A DNA stretch of 37,796 nucleotides, taken from Alphaproteobacteria bacterium (GTDB taxonomy: Bacteria; Pseudomonadota; Alphaproteobacteria; Rhizobiales; Aestuariivirgaceae). Below, piece after piece: positions 1 to 9,525 of this stretch. Every line of letters begins with the position of its first letter. The first letter of the stretch is position 1. The stretch is taken from positions 1 to 37,796 of the forward strand of contig JAJRRZ010000027.1 in assembly GCA_024279045.1 (NCBI GenBank), in the 5' to 3' direction. Under the pieces are notes generated by a model. That model saw only the letters and a list, made by a program, of their open reading frames with translations, did not search any database and was not told the DNA's origin. The translations under genes were made by a program, and so were the position numbers.

Positions 1-11
1 AAGCCTTGCAA

Positions 12-91
12 TTTTCCTCAGGCAAAAATGTTGTTGTGCCGGCGCAGCGCCGCCGCAAGCCGGCACAACGCATCATTTTTCCTGAAGAAAA
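12..91. repeat. Long imperfect hairpin beyond the accC 3' end
   Basis: The arms are 12-43 and 59-91. The inner part GTTGTGCCGGC (33-43) pairs perfectly with GCCGGCACAAC (59-69). The outer part TTTTCCTCAGGCAAAAATG (12-30) pairs with 74-91 with only a couple of mismatches. A short internal loop separates the two parts, and the terminal loop is about 15 nt and GC-rich. It lies 66 nt beyond the accC stop on the minus strand. Its right arm shares bases 85-91 with the next hairpin, so the two cannot form fully at once. It may be a terminator or 3'-end stabiliser, or a small palindromic repeat; the sequence does not decide. Confidence 0.6.
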
Positions 92-130
92 GTATTTGTG
101 GCCGACACCGTCGGCCACAAAACTTTTCTT
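85..130. terminator. Probable bidirectional terminator hairpin after accC
   Basis: TTTGTGGCCGA (95-105) pairs perfectly with TCGGCCACAAA (111-121) around a 5-nt loop. The stem is extended by AAGAAAAGT (85-93) against ACTTTTCTT (122-130), with one bulged base. A GC-rich stem flanked by A-rich and T-rich sides is the layout of a factor-independent terminator that can work in either direction. Read on the minus strand it follows the accC stop (157) by about 27 nt, so it probably ends the aroQ-accB-accC transcript. Confidence 0.55.
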
Positions 131-156
131 CACGATCGACGGCACAGGAGCCGTGC

Positions 157-1506
157 TCAGTTTTCCTGCTGGCGCTTCAGCCAGTTTTCCAGCCAGTGAA
201 TGTCATACAGGCCGTCCTGGATGTCCGGCTCCTTGAGCAGTTTCTCGAACAGCTCGATCGTGGTCTTCACCCCGTCGATGACATATTCATCCAGCGCCCG
301 GCGCAGACGCATCAGGCATTCGTTGCGGTTTTTGCCGAAGACAATGAGCTTGCCGATGAGGCTGTCGTAATAGGGCGGGATGACATATTCGCCATAGACA
401 TGCGAATCCACCCGCACGCCCAACCCACCGGGGACGTGCAGATGCGTAACCTTGCCGGGCGAAGGGGTGAAAGTGGCGGGATCCTCGGCGTTGATGCGCA
501 CCTCGATGGCATGGCCGCTGATACGCACATCCTCCTGCTTCATGCTCAGCGGCGCACCGGCGGCAACACGGATCTGCTCCTGCACGAGATCGAAGCCGGT
601 GATCTGCTCCGTTACCGGGTGTTCCACCTGCAGACGGGTGTTCATCTCGATGAAATGAAACTCTCCGTCTTCATAAAGGAATTCCACGGTGCCGGCCCCG
701 GAATAGCCCAGCCTGGCGATGGCATTGGCCACTGTTTCACCGATCTGCTGGCGCTGCTCGGCATTCAGTGCCGGGGAGGGAGCCTCCTCCCACACCTTCT
801 GGTGCCGGCGCTGCAGTGAACAGTCGCGCTCGCCCAGGTGCACCGCGTTGCCCTGACCGTCGCCGAACGCCTGCACCTCGATATGGCGTGGCCTGGCCAG
901 ATATTTCTCGATGTAGACCTCGTCGTTGCCAAACGCCGCGGCGGCCTCGGAGCGGGCGGTGAGGAAGGCTTCCTCCAGCTCCGATTCATTGCGCGCCACC
1001 TTCATGCCGCGCCCGCCTCCGCCGGCGGAGGCCTTGATGAGCACCGGATAGCCGATATCACGCGCCACCTTGCGCGCCTCGTTCAGCGACTGGACCGCAC
1101 CATCGGAGCCCGGGACCACCGGAATGCCCAGTTCCGCGGCGGTCTGTTTGGCGGTTACCTTGTCGCCCATCAGGCGGATATGCTCCGCGGAGGGGCCGAT
1201 GAAGGCTATGTCATGCTCGGCAAGGATCTCGGCAAAGCGGGCGTTTTCGGAGAGGAAGCCGTAGCCTGGGTGCACGGCATCGGCGCCGGTGATTTCGCAG
1301 GCGGCGATGATGGCCGGGATATTGAGATAACTCTCGCTGGCAGGTGGCGGGCCGATACACACGCTCTCGTCGGCCAGGCGCACGTGCATGGCGGCCTCGT
1401 CGGCAGTGGAATGCACCGCCACGGTGGCAATGCCCAGCTCACGGCAGGCGCGCAACACGCGCAGGGCGACTTCGCCGCGGTTGGCGATCAGCACCTTCTC
1501 GAACAT
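157..1506 (-). CDS. accC: Acetyl-CoA carboxylase, biotin carboxylase subunit AccC
   Basis: The 449-residue product matches the length of E. coli AccC. It carboxylates the biotin on AccB with ATP and bicarbonate, the first half-reaction of malonyl-CoA synthesis in the cytoplasm. The N-terminal fold starts with [19 protein letters not shown]. The ATP-grasp glycine loop AGGGGRGMK is at about 161-169. Active-site residues E287, N289 and R291 lie in [16 protein letters not shown], corresponding to E288/N290/R292 of E. coli. The ATG is 13 nt beyond the accB stop, so the two genes are almost certainly co-transcribed. No truncation or missing key residue is seen. Confidence 0.97.
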   Translation of the reverse strand: MFEKVLIANRGEVALRVLRACRELGIATVAVHSTADEAAMHVRLADESVCIGPPPASESYLNIPAIIAACEITGADAVHPGYGFLSENARFAEILAEHDIAFIGPSAEHIRLMGDKVTAKQTAAELGIPVVPGSDGAVQSLNEARKVARDIGYPVLIKASAGGGGRGMKVARNESELEEAFLTARSEAAAAFGNDEVYIEKYLARPRHIEVQAFGDGQGNAVHLGERDCSLQRRHQKVWEEAPSPALNAEQRQQIGETVANAIARLGYSGAGTVEFLYEDGEFHFIEMNTRLQVEHPVTEQITGFDLVQEQIRVAAGAPLSMKQEDVRISGHAIEVRINAEDPATFTPSPGKVTHLHVPGGLGVRVDSHVYGEYVIPPYYDSLIGKLIVFGKNRNECLMRLRRALDEYVIDGVKTTIELFEKLLKEPDIQDGLYDIHWLENWLKRQQEN

Positions 1507-1519
1507 GCGACACCCACCC

Positions 1520-2029
1520 TCATTCGATGATCATCAGCGGTTCGTCGAACTCCACCGGCTGGCCGTCTTCCACCAGGATGGCCTTCACCACGCCGGCGCG
1601 CGGGGCCGGGATCTGATTCATGGTCTTCATCGCCTCGATGATCAGCAGCGTCTGCCCCTCCTTGACCTGCTGGCCGACCTCCACGAACGGCTCCGCTCCG
1701 GGCGCGGGGGCGCGATAGGCGGTGCCAACCATCGGCGCACGCACCACGCCGGGGTGGCTGGCGGCATCGGCTTCCGCCGGGCCTTCCTCGACCTGAGCGG
1801 TCTTCTGCTCAGGCGCAGCGGCGGGTGCGGCACTCGCCACGGCAGGCGCAGCAACCTGCGCCACCACCTGCTGCGCTGGCAGGTCGCGCGCCAGGCGCAG
1901 GTGCAGGTTGTCGAGGTTCAGCTCGATTTCCGTCAGCTCCGTCTCGCGCAGCAGTTCGGCCAGCTGGCGGATGGTATCCATGTCGATGGCGGATGCGCCA
2001 GAAGGAATCTTGCCTTTTTTCTCAGCCAT
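1520..2029 (-). CDS. accB: Acetyl-CoA carboxylase biotin carboxyl carrier protein AccB
   Basis: A 169-residue protein with the usual AccB layout. A charged helical N-terminus (1-55) is followed by an Ala/Pro/Gln-rich flexible linker (about 56-90) and a C-terminal biotinyl domain (about 95-169). The biotin-accepting lysine is K135 in [14 protein letters not shown]. The 'thumb' segment [20 protein letters not shown], typical of AccB-type carriers, is present at 96-115. It carries carboxybiotin between AccC and the carboxyltransferase AccAD, which is not in this window. It sits between aroQ (46 nt upstream) and accC (13 nt downstream) on the minus strand. Confidence 0.96.
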   Translation of the reverse strand: MAEKKGKIPSGASAIDMDTIRQLAELLRETELTEIELNLDNLHLRLARDLPAQQVVAQVAAPAVASAAPAAAPEQKTAQVEEGPAEADAASHPGVVRAPMVGTAYRAPAPGAEPFVEVGQQVKEGQTLLIIEAMKTMNQIPAPRAGVVKAILVEDGQPVEFDEPLMIIE

Positions 2030-2075
2030 GTCGGAGCCTTCCCGGTTCGAGCCTTTCCAGCAGTTGGTTGTTGCC

Positions 2076-2537
2076 TCAGATCTCGATGCTGTCGTCCTTG
2101 CTCAATCGCCACGCCAATGCCTGCAGCGCCAGCTCGTAGCCATCCGCGCCCAGTCCGGCGATGATGCCATCGGCCAGCGGGGCAATGAGCGACTTGTGGC
2201 GAAATGATTCGCGTGCGTGAATGTTGGAAAGGTGCACCTCGATGATCAGTCCATCAAAGGCTCGCAATGCATCATGAATGGCCACCGAGGTATGCGTGTA
2301 GGCAGCGGCGTTGATGATGATGGCTGCCGCGCCCGTCTGAATGGCATCATGTATATCGGCGACGATTTCACCTTCGCCGTTGCGTTGGCGGAAAGCGATT
2401 GCCAGCCCCAGCCGGGTGGCGGCCTGCTGGCAGCGGCGCTCGATATCGGCCAGAGTTACGTGGCCATAAGTGTCCGGTTCCCGCCGGCCAAGCAGGTTCA
2501 GGTTCGGACCGTTGAGGATATGGACAAGATCGGCCAT
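2076..2537 (-). CDS. aroQ: Type II 3-dehydroquinate dehydratase AroQ
   Basis: It dehydrates 3-dehydroquinate to 3-dehydroshikimate, step three of the shikimate pathway. The 153-residue length is right for the small dodecameric type II enzyme. The start beginning [20 protein letters not shown] is chosen because this motif opens the family; an upstream in-frame ATG would add 20 unrelated residues. Active-site residues seen are R19, Y24 (EPDTYG), N76 and H82 ([10 protein letters not shown]), H102 ([11 protein letters not shown]) and R113. The lid segment reads RQRNGEGEI, with Gly where many homologues have His. It heads the minus-strand group with accB and accC, a common alphaproteobacterial arrangement. 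Confidence 0.95.
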   Translation of the reverse strand: MADLVHILNGPNLNLLGRREPDTYGHVTLADIERRCQQAATRLGLAIAFRQRNGEGEIVADIHDAIQTGAAAIIINAAAYTHTSVAIHDALRAFDGLIIEVHLSNIHARESFRHKSLIAPLADGIIAGLGADGYELALQALAWRLSKDDSIEI

Positions 2538-2849
2538 GTGCGTAGCGCCAGATCCCTGTGCTTGCGTCATGCCTGCCATGACGCGTGGCCAGAACATGCG
2601 GAATCGCGAAGCTTACATTGCATTGGTGTTGCCCGAAAAACGCGCCGGGCGCAAGCGAAAGCCCCGTTATCGCTTCGCAAGGGGCGGGCCGTAGAGCGCG
2701 CTCAATGCCAGCGCAAAATGCCGCACCTGTCTTCATTTGCCGCCACCACGCTATATTATCCTCGGCCAGAATTCCGACCGATCGAGTCGGGTATGTGTTT
2801 TCCGCATGCTGTCAAGATCAATGCTTCCAATATCGACGGAGTTGGGAAA

Positions 2850-3866
2850 ATGAGCGGTAATCCGACACAGGCGTCCGCCACGCCCGGCGAGGCAGCACAT
2901 CCCGCCGAGGGCATGCGGCTGAAATTCTTTCCCGTGTCGTTCTTCGCCCTGACCATGGGCCTGTCGGGCCTGACACTGGCCTGGCGCAAGGGAGCGGAGC
3001 TACTGGGCACCACGGGGCTGGTTTCGCACCTTCTGGGGCTGCTCACCCTTGCCGTCTTCGCCGTGTTGCTGGGCTTCTACGTGATGAAGCTGCTGCGCTA
3101 TCCGGAAGCGGTGAAGAACGAGTTCAACCATCCGGTGATGAGCGCCTTCGCGCCGACCATCTCCATCTCGCTGCTTCTGCTGGCGCTGTGCATGCTGCCG
3201 CTGACGCCACGTTTTGCCACCTTGCTGTGGGCGGCGGGTGCGGCGCTGCATCTGGTGCTGACCCTGCACATCGTGCGCAGCTGGGTCCACAATGACCACT
3301 TCGAGCTGGGCCACATCAACCCGGCATGGTTCATCCCGGCGGTGGGCAATGTGGTGGCGCCGCTGGCCGGTGTGCCGCTGGGACACACGGAGCTGTCATG
3401 GTTCTTCTTTGGCATCGGCATCTCCTTCTGGGTGATACTGCTGGTCATCGTTTTCTACCGCATCCTCTTTCATGACCCGCTGCCACCAATGCTGCTGCCC
3501 ACCCTGTTCATCCTCATTGCCCCGCCGGCAGTGGGCTTTCTCGCCTATGTCGAGCTGAACGGCGGCAATATCGATGCCTTTGCCCGCGTGCTCTACCATC
3601 TGGCGCTGTTCTTCACGCTGTTGATGCTCATCGAACTGCCGCGTTTCCTGAGGCTTCCGTTCTTCCTGTCATGGTGGGCCTATTCGTTTCCCCTGGCAGC
3701 CATGACCACGGCCACCTTCGTCATGGCCGAGAAGGTGGGCGGCGCTTTTTTCCAGTGGCTGGCGCTGATCATGCTGGTGGGGCTGAGCGTGCTCATTGCC
3801 TGGCTGGCCTTCAACACCGCGCGCGCCATCCGGGCAGGGAAGATCTGCCAGCCGCCGAAACACTGA
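2850..3866 (+). CDS. SLAC1/TehA-family (TDT) membrane channel or transporter
   Basis: A 338-residue, very hydrophobic protein with about ten predicted transmembrane segments, the layout of the tellurite-resistance/dicarboxylate transporter (TDT) family that includes TehA and plant SLAC1 anion channels. Family-like stretches include FFPVSFFALTMGLSGL near the N-terminus, a central NPAWFIPAVGNVVAPLAG, and a later LFILIAPPAVGFLAY, where the channel-lining Phe would lie. The ATG at 2850 is preferred because a GGAG lies 8 nt upstream and the family fold begins about 20 residues later; the open frame extends further upstream without family content. The substrate cannot be read from sequence. It stands alone, divergent from aroQ. 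Confidence 0.85.
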   Translation: MSGNPTQASATPGEAAHPAEGMRLKFFPVSFFALTMGLSGLTLAWRKGAELLGTTGLVSHLLGLLTLAVFAVLLGFYVMKLLRYPEAVKNEFNHPVMSAFAPTISISLLLLALCMLPLTPRFATLLWAAGAALHLVLTLHIVRSWVHNDHFELGHINPAWFIPAVGNVVAPLAGVPLGHTELSWFFFGIGISFWVILLVIVFYRILFHDPLPPMLLPTLFILIAPPAVGFLAYVELNGGNIDAFARVLYHLALFFTLLMLIELPRFLRLPFFLSWWAYSFPLAAMTTATFVMAEKVGGAFFQWLALIMLVGLSVLIAWLAFNTARAIRAGKICQPPKH

Positions 3867-4082
3867 GAACCGCGACGGAGCGACGGGGGCAGGGGAGCGC
3901 CCGCCGCCACGAAACTGGCGCAATGTTGCGAAATGTTGCGAAGAGTTCATTCGCGCGCGATCTTGTGAAATGCGTTGTGATGCGAACACATCGCAAGGCA
4001 TGTTATGTATTGCGGCACATCATGTATCACGGTGTAGAGGACATTTGCGCCAGCCGGTGCATCAGTCAGGGGAACGGATTGC
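3867..4082 (+). promoter_or_regulatory. Upstream region of the L,D-transpeptidase with a 10-bp tandem repeat
   Basis: This 216-nt gap holds two exact tandem copies of AATGTTGCGA (3922-3931 and 3932-3941), one helical turn apart. About 40 nt downstream lies a small dyad, TGCGA-ACACA-TCGCA (near 3978-3992). The spacing suggests protein binding on one DNA face. I cannot assign a confident -35/-10 pair. Confidence 0.3.
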
Positions 4083-5363
4083 ATGACGCTTTCGCGCAGG
4101 GACATGCTGGGGCTGATAGCCGTGGGATTGGCGGCGGGCGCGCTGCCGGCAGTGCCCGCTCAGGCCCGCAAGATCAGCAACTTCAACCGCCGCATGCTGG
4201 CGCCGCCGACAAAGACGGAAGTTTTTGGCGATGCCTCCACCGTGTCGCCGATGCTGGGTGAGGCCACGCCGCAGCTGATGGAAGAAGCCATTGCCCATTA
4301 CGACATGATCGCTCGCGCCGGTGGCTGGCCGCAACTGCCGCACTTGCGACGCACGCTGGTGGCCGGCAGCCGCGGCAGGCTGGTGCGCGCGCTGCGCGAG
4401 CGCTTGATCCGCGAGGGATATCTGCCGCCACAAGCGCGTGGCTCGAAGCGTTTCGACAAGCAGGTGGTCCAGGCGGTCATGCGCTTTCAGCGAAATCATG
4501 GCCTCAGGGTGATGGGCCATGTGGACAATGCCACCATCGACGCGTTGAACGTGCCTGCCGAGACACGGCTGGAAACCCTGCTGGCCAACCAGCCGCGGGT
4601 GGAATGGGCAGTGCGGGGCATTGCCCCGCGATATATCCTGGTGAACATTCCCGCCATCCAGATCGACGCTGTGCAGAACGGAGTGGTCTACTCTCGTCAC
4701 AACTGCATCGTCGGCATGCCCGACAGACCTTCCCCCGCGCTCATCTCGAAGGTCAGCGAACTGAACTTCAACCCCTATTGGACAGCGCCGCGCTCCATCG
4801 TGCGCCGCGACATCATTCCGCAGGCCATGAAGAGCGGCAATCCGAAGCGCTTCCTGCAGCAGCAGCGCATCCGCATTCATGATGGCTTCAACGGCCCGGA
4901 AGTCGACCCCGATACACTGCCGTGGCCGGATATTGACATCCGGCGCTATGTCTTCCGCCAGGATCCTGGGGACGGCAATGCGATGGCCACGGTGAAGATC
5001 AACTTTCCCAACAGATATGCCGTCTACATGCACGACACCCCGACGAAGCAGCTTTTCACGTCTTCGCAGCGTTATTTCTCGTCGGGCTGCGTGCGCGTGG
5101 AACAGGTGCATGTTCTCACCGAATGGATCCTGCGCGGCACGCCCGGCTGGGACAGGCGGCGCATCGAGCAGGTGGTGCGCTCGAAGGAGCGCATCGACGT
5201 GCACGTGGACAACAAGCCCGCCGTCATCTGGGCCTATCTTACCGCCTGGCCCATGGCCGACGGCTTCGTGCGCTTCCGCGAGGATATCTACCGCCTCGAC
5301 GGTACCGGCTTCGTCTTCGGCCAGCCACAGCCCGTTGGCCGGCTGGCCGGTCAGCCGGGCTGA
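4083..5363 (+). CDS. YkuD-type L,D-transpeptidase (YcbB-like) with peptidoglycan-binding domain
   Basis: A 426-residue exported cell-wall enzyme. The N-terminus TLSRRDMLGLIAVGLAAGAL has a twin-arginine-like motif (SRRDML), a hydrophobic core and a likely cleavage after AQA (about residue 28). A peptidoglycan-binding domain lies at about 95-165. The YkuD catalytic domain lies at about 190-360, with H317 in YMHDTP and the nucleophile C336 in SSGCVRVE. These enzymes form 3-3 cross-links between meso-diaminopimelate residues of periplasmic peptidoglycan, or attach proteins to it. Size and domain order resemble YcbB/LdtD rather than the shorter ErfK/YbiS type. It is apparently monocistronic. Confidence 0.92.
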   Translation: MTLSRRDMLGLIAVGLAAGALPAVPAQARKISNFNRRMLAPPTKTEVFGDASTVSPMLGEATPQLMEEAIAHYDMIARAGGWPQLPHLRRTLVAGSRGRLVRALRERLIREGYLPPQARGSKRFDKQVVQAVMRFQRNHGLRVMGHVDNATIDALNVPAETRLETLLANQPRVEWAVRGIAPRYILVNIPAIQIDAVQNGVVYSRHNCIVGMPDRPSPALISKVSELNFNPYWTAPRSIVRRDIIPQAMKSGNPKRFLQQQRIRIHDGFNGPEVDPDTLPWPDIDIRRYVFRQDPGDGNAMATVKINFPNRYAVYMHDTPTKQLFTSSQRYFSSGCVRVEQVHVLTEWILRGTPGWDRRRIEQVVRSKERIDVHVDNKPAVIWAYLTAWPMADGFVRFREDIYRLDGTGFVFGQPQPVGRLAGQPG

Positions 5364-5621
5364 CCTCAGCCGGGTTGACTGCAATCCGGTCGCCGATGGC
5401 TCTGCCTGCATGCCATCCCGCCGTGCCCCCTTGCCATCTGTATGGCTGAAAAGTTATTCATGAAGCGGAATTAACTGCCGCGTGGATTTTTGCTGGCGTT
5501 ATCCTTGCCATCGCGGCAAGGGGAGGGAATGCTCAACAGCGGCGGTGAGGAACGCCATGCCCGCAACAGCGCGCGCCATGCGCAATGTGGCAGGCGGGCG
5601 GCAGTGGGGAGCGTCGGTATC

Positions 5622-6866
5622 ATGGCGAACATCAATTACAAGCGTGTATTCCGCGAGGCCATCGAGAAACTTCACGATGAGGGGCGCTACCGCTATTTCG
5701 CCCAGCTTCGCCGCAAATGCGGCAACTATCCACGCTCCCTGTATTACGACGACGCCGGCAACGTGAAGGAAGTAACCGTCTGGTGCTCCAACGACTATCT
5801 CGGCATGGCTCAACACCCGGATGTGCTGGCCGCCATGCACGAGGCGCTGGATGATGTGGGCGCCGGCGCTGGCGGCACGCGCAACATTGCCGGCACGTCA
5901 TGGTATCACGTGCAGTTGGAGCAGGAACTTGCCGACCTGCACGGCAAGCAGGCCGCACTGTTGTTCAACTCCGGCTACATGGCCAACCAGGCCACGCTCT
6001 CCACCTTGGCGAAGCTGCTGCCCGGCCTGATTACCTTCTCCGATGCGCTCAACCATGCCTCGATGATCGAGGGCATCCGCCACGGGCGCGGCGAGAAACG
6101 CATCTTCCGCCACAATGATCTGGAGCACTTGGAGCAACTGCTGAAGGAGGCCGACCCGGACGCGCCGAAACTGATTGCCTTCGAGTCGGTCTATTCCATG
6201 GATGGCGACATCGCGCCGATCGCCGAGATCTGCGATCTGGCCGAAAAATACAACGCCATGACCTACATCGACGAGGTGCATGCGGTTGGCATGTATGGTC
6301 CGCGCGGCGGCGGCGTGTGCGAGCGCGAGGGCCTGCTGGAGCGCATCGACATCATCGAGGGCACGCTGGCCAAGGCCTTCGGCATCATGGGTGGCTACAT
6401 CGCCGCCGATGCCGACGTTACCGACGCCATCCGCTCCTATGCCGCGGGGTTCATCTTCACCACCTCGCTTTCGCCGGTGCTCACCGCCGGGGCGCTGGCC
6501 TCGGTGCGCCACCTGAAGGCATCGAGCCGCGAGCGCGAACTGCAGCAGAAACACGCCGCGCTGCTGCGCGAGAAGCTGCTGGACAGGCATTTGCCGGTCA
6601 TCGTTACGCCCAGCCACATCGTGCCGGTGATGGTGGGCAATGCCAAGCGCTGCAAGCAGCTCACCGACACTTTGATGGAACGCTACGATATCTATGTGCA
6701 GCCCATCAACTATCCCACCGTGCCGGTGGGCACGGAGCGCATCCGCCTCACGCCAGGGCCGTTCCACACGCCCGAATACATCGACGAGATGGTGGAGGCG
6801 CTGGACACCCTGTGGGACGAGCTGGAGCTACCGCGCAATTTGCCACAGCGCGAGGCAGCCGAGTGA
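5622..6866 (+). CDS. hemA: 5-aminolevulinate synthase HemA
   Basis: It condenses glycine with succinyl-CoA to 5-aminolevulinate, the committed step of haem synthesis in alphaproteobacteria (Shemin route); the enzyme uses pyridoxal phosphate. The 414-residue length fits. Visible features are WCSNDYLGM near residue 54, [14 protein letters not shown] (80-93), [12 protein letters not shown] (188-199), the cofactor-binding IDEVHAVG (216-223) and the Schiff-base lysine K251 in [14 protein letters not shown]. The start with ANINYKRVF is preferred over earlier in-frame ATGs because it has a GGGGAG about 9 nt upstream and matches the family N-terminus. A hairpin with a T-rich tail follows the stop. 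Confidence 0.96.
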   Translation: MANINYKRVFREAIEKLHDEGRYRYFAQLRRKCGNYPRSLYYDDAGNVKEVTVWCSNDYLGMAQHPDVLAAMHEALDDVGAGAGGTRNIAGTSWYHVQLEQELADLHGKQAALLFNSGYMANQATLSTLAKLLPGLITFSDALNHASMIEGIRHGRGEKRIFRHNDLEHLEQLLKEADPDAPKLIAFESVYSMDGDIAPIAEICDLAEKYNAMTYIDEVHAVGMYGPRGGGVCEREGLLERIDIIEGTLAKAFGIMGGYIAADADVTDAIRSYAAGFIFTTSLSPVLTAGALASVRHLKASSRERELQQKHAALLREKLLDRHLPVIVTPSHIVPVMVGNAKRCKQLTDTLMERYDIYVQPINYPTVPVGTERIRLTPGPFHTPEYIDEMVEALDTLWDELELPRNLPQREAAE

Positions 6867-6893
6867 CTGGCGGCTGCATGATTGAAGACAACA

Positions 6894-6936
6894 GGCGGCG
6901 CGCTTGCGGATTTCGTGGCGCGCTGCCTTGCTTTTG
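6894..6936 (+). terminator. Possible rho-independent terminator after hemA
   Basis: GGCGGCGCGC (6894-6903) pairs with GCGCGCTGCC (6918-6927) over 10 bp with one G-U. The loop is 14 nt, and TTGCTTTTGC follows. The strong stem and partial T-tract lie 28 nt after the hemA stop and upstream of glyA, suggesting the two genes are not one operon. Confidence 0.45.
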
Positions 6937-7028
6937 CATGGGCGCATTGCCATAAGCGAAGCCGAACAACGGGGCTCTTGCCGCTGCCCGGACTGGGCGG
7001 CGATGCATTGCACGAGAGGAAAGGCCAC

Positions 7029-8327
7029 ATGCCGCAAACCACCCACTCCGGTTTCTTCACCCGTCCACTGACCGGATCGGATGCCGATGTCATGCGCGCC
7101 ATTGCGCGGGAACTGTCGCGCCAGCAGAACGAGATCGAGCTGATTGCCTCGGAAAACATCGTCTCGCGCGCGGTGATGGAGGCGCAAGGCTCGGTGCTGA
7201 CCAACAAGTATGCCGAGGGCTATCCAGGGCGGCGCTATTATGGCGGCTGCCAGTATGTGGACGTGGCCGAGGAACTGGCCATCGAGCGGGCGAAAAAGCT
7301 GTTCGATGCTGAATTCGCCAACGTCCAGCCGAACTCCGGCTCGCAGGCCAATCAGGGGGTGTTCCTGGCGCTGCTGCAGCCGGGGGATACCATCATGGGG
7401 CTGTCGCTGGCCTCTGGCGGGCACCTCACCCACGGCTCGCCGGTGAACATGTCGGGCAAGTGGTTCAACGTGGTTGCCTACGGGCTGGAAGAGGGCACGG
7501 ATCTCATCGATTACGACGAGGCGGAACGGCTGGCGAAGGAACACAAGCCGAAGCTCATCATTGCCGGTGGTTCGGCCTATCCGCGCATCATCGACTTTGC
7601 CCGTTTTCGCGCCATTGCCGATGCGGTGGGGGCATGGCTGATGGTGGACATGGCGCATTTCGCAGGGCTCGTGGCTGGTGGTGTGCACCCCAACCCGCTG
7701 GAGCATGCCCACGTGGTTACCACCACCACCCACAAGACGTTGCGCGGCCCGCGCGGCGGCATGATCCTCACCAACGACGCCGATCTGGCAAAAAAGATCA
7801 ATTCCGCCATCTTCCCCGGCCTGCAGGGCGGGCCGCTGATGCATGTGATCGCGGCGAAAGCGGTGGCCTTCGGCGAGGCGCTGCGCCCGGAGTTCAGGGC
7901 CTATGCCGAAGCAGTGGTGCGCAACGCGAAGGTGCTGGCGCAAACGCTGGTGGATGGCGGGCTGGCCATCGTCTCCGGCGGCACGGACACCCATGTCATC
8001 CTCGTTGACCTGCGGCCACTGGGGCTGACCGGCAAGGCGGCAGAAGCGGCGCTGGGCAGGGCCAACATCACCTGCAACAAGAACGCCATTCCCAACGATC
8101 CGGAAAAGCCCTTTGTAACCTCGGGCATTCGCCTTGGCTCGCCGGCGGCCACCACGCGCGGTTTCGGCGAGGAAGAGTTCCGTCTCACCGGCGAGCTGAT
8201 CCTGGAAGTGCTGCGCGGCCTGGCGCAAAACGGCGAGGAGAACAACGCGGCGGTGGAAGCGGCGGTGAAGGAAAAGGTGCTGGCGCTGACCGGGCGCTTC
8301 CCCATCTACGACCAGCCAATGGGGTAG
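7029..8327 (+). CDS. glyA: Serine hydroxymethyltransferase GlyA
   Basis: It interconverts serine and glycine with tetrahydrofolate as one-carbon acceptor; cytoplasmic and pyridoxal phosphate-dependent. The 432-residue length is typical. Recognisable parts are [20 protein letters not shown] (36-55), [15 protein letters not shown] (59-73), [13 protein letters not shown] (206-218) and the cofactor lysine K236 in [15 protein letters not shown]. The ATG at 7029 has AGGAAAGG just upstream; the frame stays open further upstream but without family content. nrdR follows after 12 nt, a conserved pairing in alphaproteobacteria. Glycine produced here could feed HemA, encoded just upstream. Confidence 0.97.
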   Translation: MPQTTHSGFFTRPLTGSDADVMRAIARELSRQQNEIELIASENIVSRAVMEAQGSVLTNKYAEGYPGRRYYGGCQYVDVAEELAIERAKKLFDAEFANVQPNSGSQANQGVFLALLQPGDTIMGLSLASGGHLTHGSPVNMSGKWFNVVAYGLEEGTDLIDYDEAERLAKEHKPKLIIAGGSAYPRIIDFARFRAIADAVGAWLMVDMAHFAGLVAGGVHPNPLEHAHVVTTTTHKTLRGPRGGMILTNDADLAKKINSAIFPGLQGGPLMHVIAAKAVAFGEALRPEFRAYAEAVVRNAKVLAQTLVDGGLAIVSGGTDTHVILVDLRPLGLTGKAAEAALGRANITCNKNAIPNDPEKPFVTSGIRLGSPAATTRGFGEEEFRLTGELILEVLRGLAQNGEENNAAVEAAVKEKVLALTGRFPIYDQPMG

Positions 8328-8339
8328 GGAACAACAGCC

Positions 8340-8807
8340 ATGCGCTGCCCGTTTTGTGCATCGGAGAACACGCAGGTGAAGGATTCGCGGCCCGCGGAGG
8401 GCGGGGCGGCCATTCGCCGGCGGCGTGAATGTGCCGATTGTGGCGGGCGCTTCACCACCTATGAACGGGTGCAGTTGCGCGAGTTGACGGTGATCAAGCG
8501 CTCCGGGCGGAAGGTGCCCTTCGACCGCGACAAGCTGGCGCGTTCCATCAACATTGCCCTGCGCAAGCGCGAGGTGGACGAGGAGCGCGTGGAACGCATG
8601 ATCAACGGCATCGTGCGGCAACTGGAAAGCGGCGGCGATGCGGAGATCACCTCCCTGCAGATTGGCGAGTTGGTAATGGACGGCCTGCGCAAGCTCGATG
8701 ACGTGGCCTTCGTGCGCTATGCCTCGGTTTATCGCAATTTCCGCGAGGCAGAGGATTTTTGCCAGTTTCTCGGCGAGCTGCAGCAGCGCAGCGCTGATTC
8801 GTCCTGA
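8340..8807 (+). CDS. nrdR: Transcriptional repressor NrdR of ribonucleotide reductase genes
   Basis: A 155-residue regulator. The N-terminal zinc ribbon uses C3, C6, C31 and C34 (MRCPFC and ECADCGGRF) and is followed by an ATP-cone domain (about 49-139, beginning [16 protein letters not shown]). In the family, the ATP-cone senses dATP/ATP and the zinc ribbon binds NrdR boxes in nrd promoters. Its start is 12 nt after the glyA stop, so it is probably co-transcribed. The ribD/ribE/nusB genes that often follow nrdR are not here; a convergent hydrolase gene follows instead. Confidence 0.96.
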   Translation: MRCPFCASENTQVKDSRPAEGGAAIRRRRECADCGGRFTTYERVQLRELTVIKRSGRKVPFDRDKLARSINIALRKREVDEERVERMINGIVRQLESGGDAEITSLQIGELVMDGLRKLDDVAFVRYASVYRNFREAEDFCQFLGELQQRSADSS

Positions 8808-8823
8808 CAGGCTATGTCAGCGA

Positions 8824-8839
8824 GGCGCTTGTGTGCGCC
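8824..8839. terminator. Weak hairpin between convergent nrdR and hydrolase genes
   Basis: GGCGC (8824-8828) pairs with GCGCC (8835-8839) around a 6-nt loop, with partial extension by flanking AGCG/CGCT. The 34-nt gap between the two stops leaves no room for anything else. There is no T-tract, so terminator activity is only a guess. Confidence 0.3.
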
Positions 8840-8841
8840 GC

Positions 8842-9525
8842 TCACTTCTGTTCCAGTTGCGGCATGGCGGGGGCGATGATGCCCATTTCCTCCAGCCGCC
8901 GGTCCAGATAGGCCGAACAGGCGTCGGCAAGCTCCTCCACCTTGTTCTCGAAGAAGTGGTTGGCGCCGGGCAGCACCTGATGCTCGATGGTGATGCCTTT
9001 CTGTGTCTTCAGCTTCTTCACCAGGTTTTCCACCACCTCCGGCGGGGTTACCTTGTCCAGCTCGCCGTTGATGAACAGCCCCGACGTGGGGCAGGGCGCC
9101 AGGAACGAGAAGTCGTAATGCCGCGCCAGGGGGGCGATGGTGAGAAAACCGTGCACTTCCGGGCGGCGCATCAACAACTGCATGGAAATCCACGAGCCGA
9201 ACGACACCCCCGCCAGCCAGCAGGTGCGCGCCTCCTTTACCTGGCCCTGCAGCCAGTCCAGCGCCGCCGCTGCATCGGCCAGCTCACCGGCGCCATTGTC
9301 AAAGAAGCCCTGGCTGCGCCCGCAGCCGCGGAAATTGAAGCGCAGCACGGCAAAGCCCTTGCGCGCGAACATGTGATACAGCGCGTGCGGGATGGGGTTG
9401 TTCATGGTGCCGCCGAAGCACGGGTGGCCGTGCAGCACCAGGGCGATGGGCGCGTTGGGTTCCTGCGCCGGATGGAAGCGGCCTTCCAGCCGCCCCGCCG
9501 GGCCGTTGAAGATGACCTCGGGCAT
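8842..9525 (-). CDS. Alpha/beta hydrolase, dienelactone hydrolase-like (COG2945 type)
   Basis: A 227-residue cytoplasmic hydrolase. The oxyanion-hole region is VLHGHPCFGGTMNN (30-43). The nucleophile elbow is GVSFGS with S108. The probable acid is D157 in INGELDKVTP and the catalytic histidine is H190 in PGANHFFENK. The start beginning PEVIFNGPAGRLEG is chosen because the fold starts there; the upstream in-frame extension of 39 residues has no family character. Homologues are usually small serine hydrolases of unknown substrate, so no reaction is assigned. It is divergent from iscR across a 369-nt gap and convergent with nrdR. Confidence 0.88.
   Translation of the reverse strand: MPEVIFNGPAGRLEGRFHPAQEPNAPIALVLHGHPCFGGTMNNPIPHALYHMFARKGFAVLRFNFRGCGRSQGFFDNGAGELADAAAALDWLQGQVKEARTCWLAGVSFGSWISMQLLMRRPEVHGFLTIAPLARHYDFSFLAPCPTSGLFINGELDKVTPPEVVENLVKKLKTQKGITIEHQVLPGANHFFENKVEELADACSAYLDRRLEEMGIIAPAMPQLEQK

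Noticed and set aside
28-819. Long plus-strand open frame over accC
   Set aside because: It is the antisense shadow of accC. The minus-strand protein is full length with all active-site residues, and the shadow has no family character.
1600-1640. AccB biotin site reads EAMKTMN rather than the E. coli-like AMKLMN/AMKMMN
   Set aside because: To my knowledge this variant is normal in alphaproteobacteria, so it is not an anomaly.
4062-5411. 449-codon minus-strand frame over the L,D-transpeptidase
   Set aside because: Composition is His/Arg/Gly-rich antisense of a GC-rich gene, with no recognisable motif; the plus-strand frame has a signal peptide and a catalytic His/Cys.
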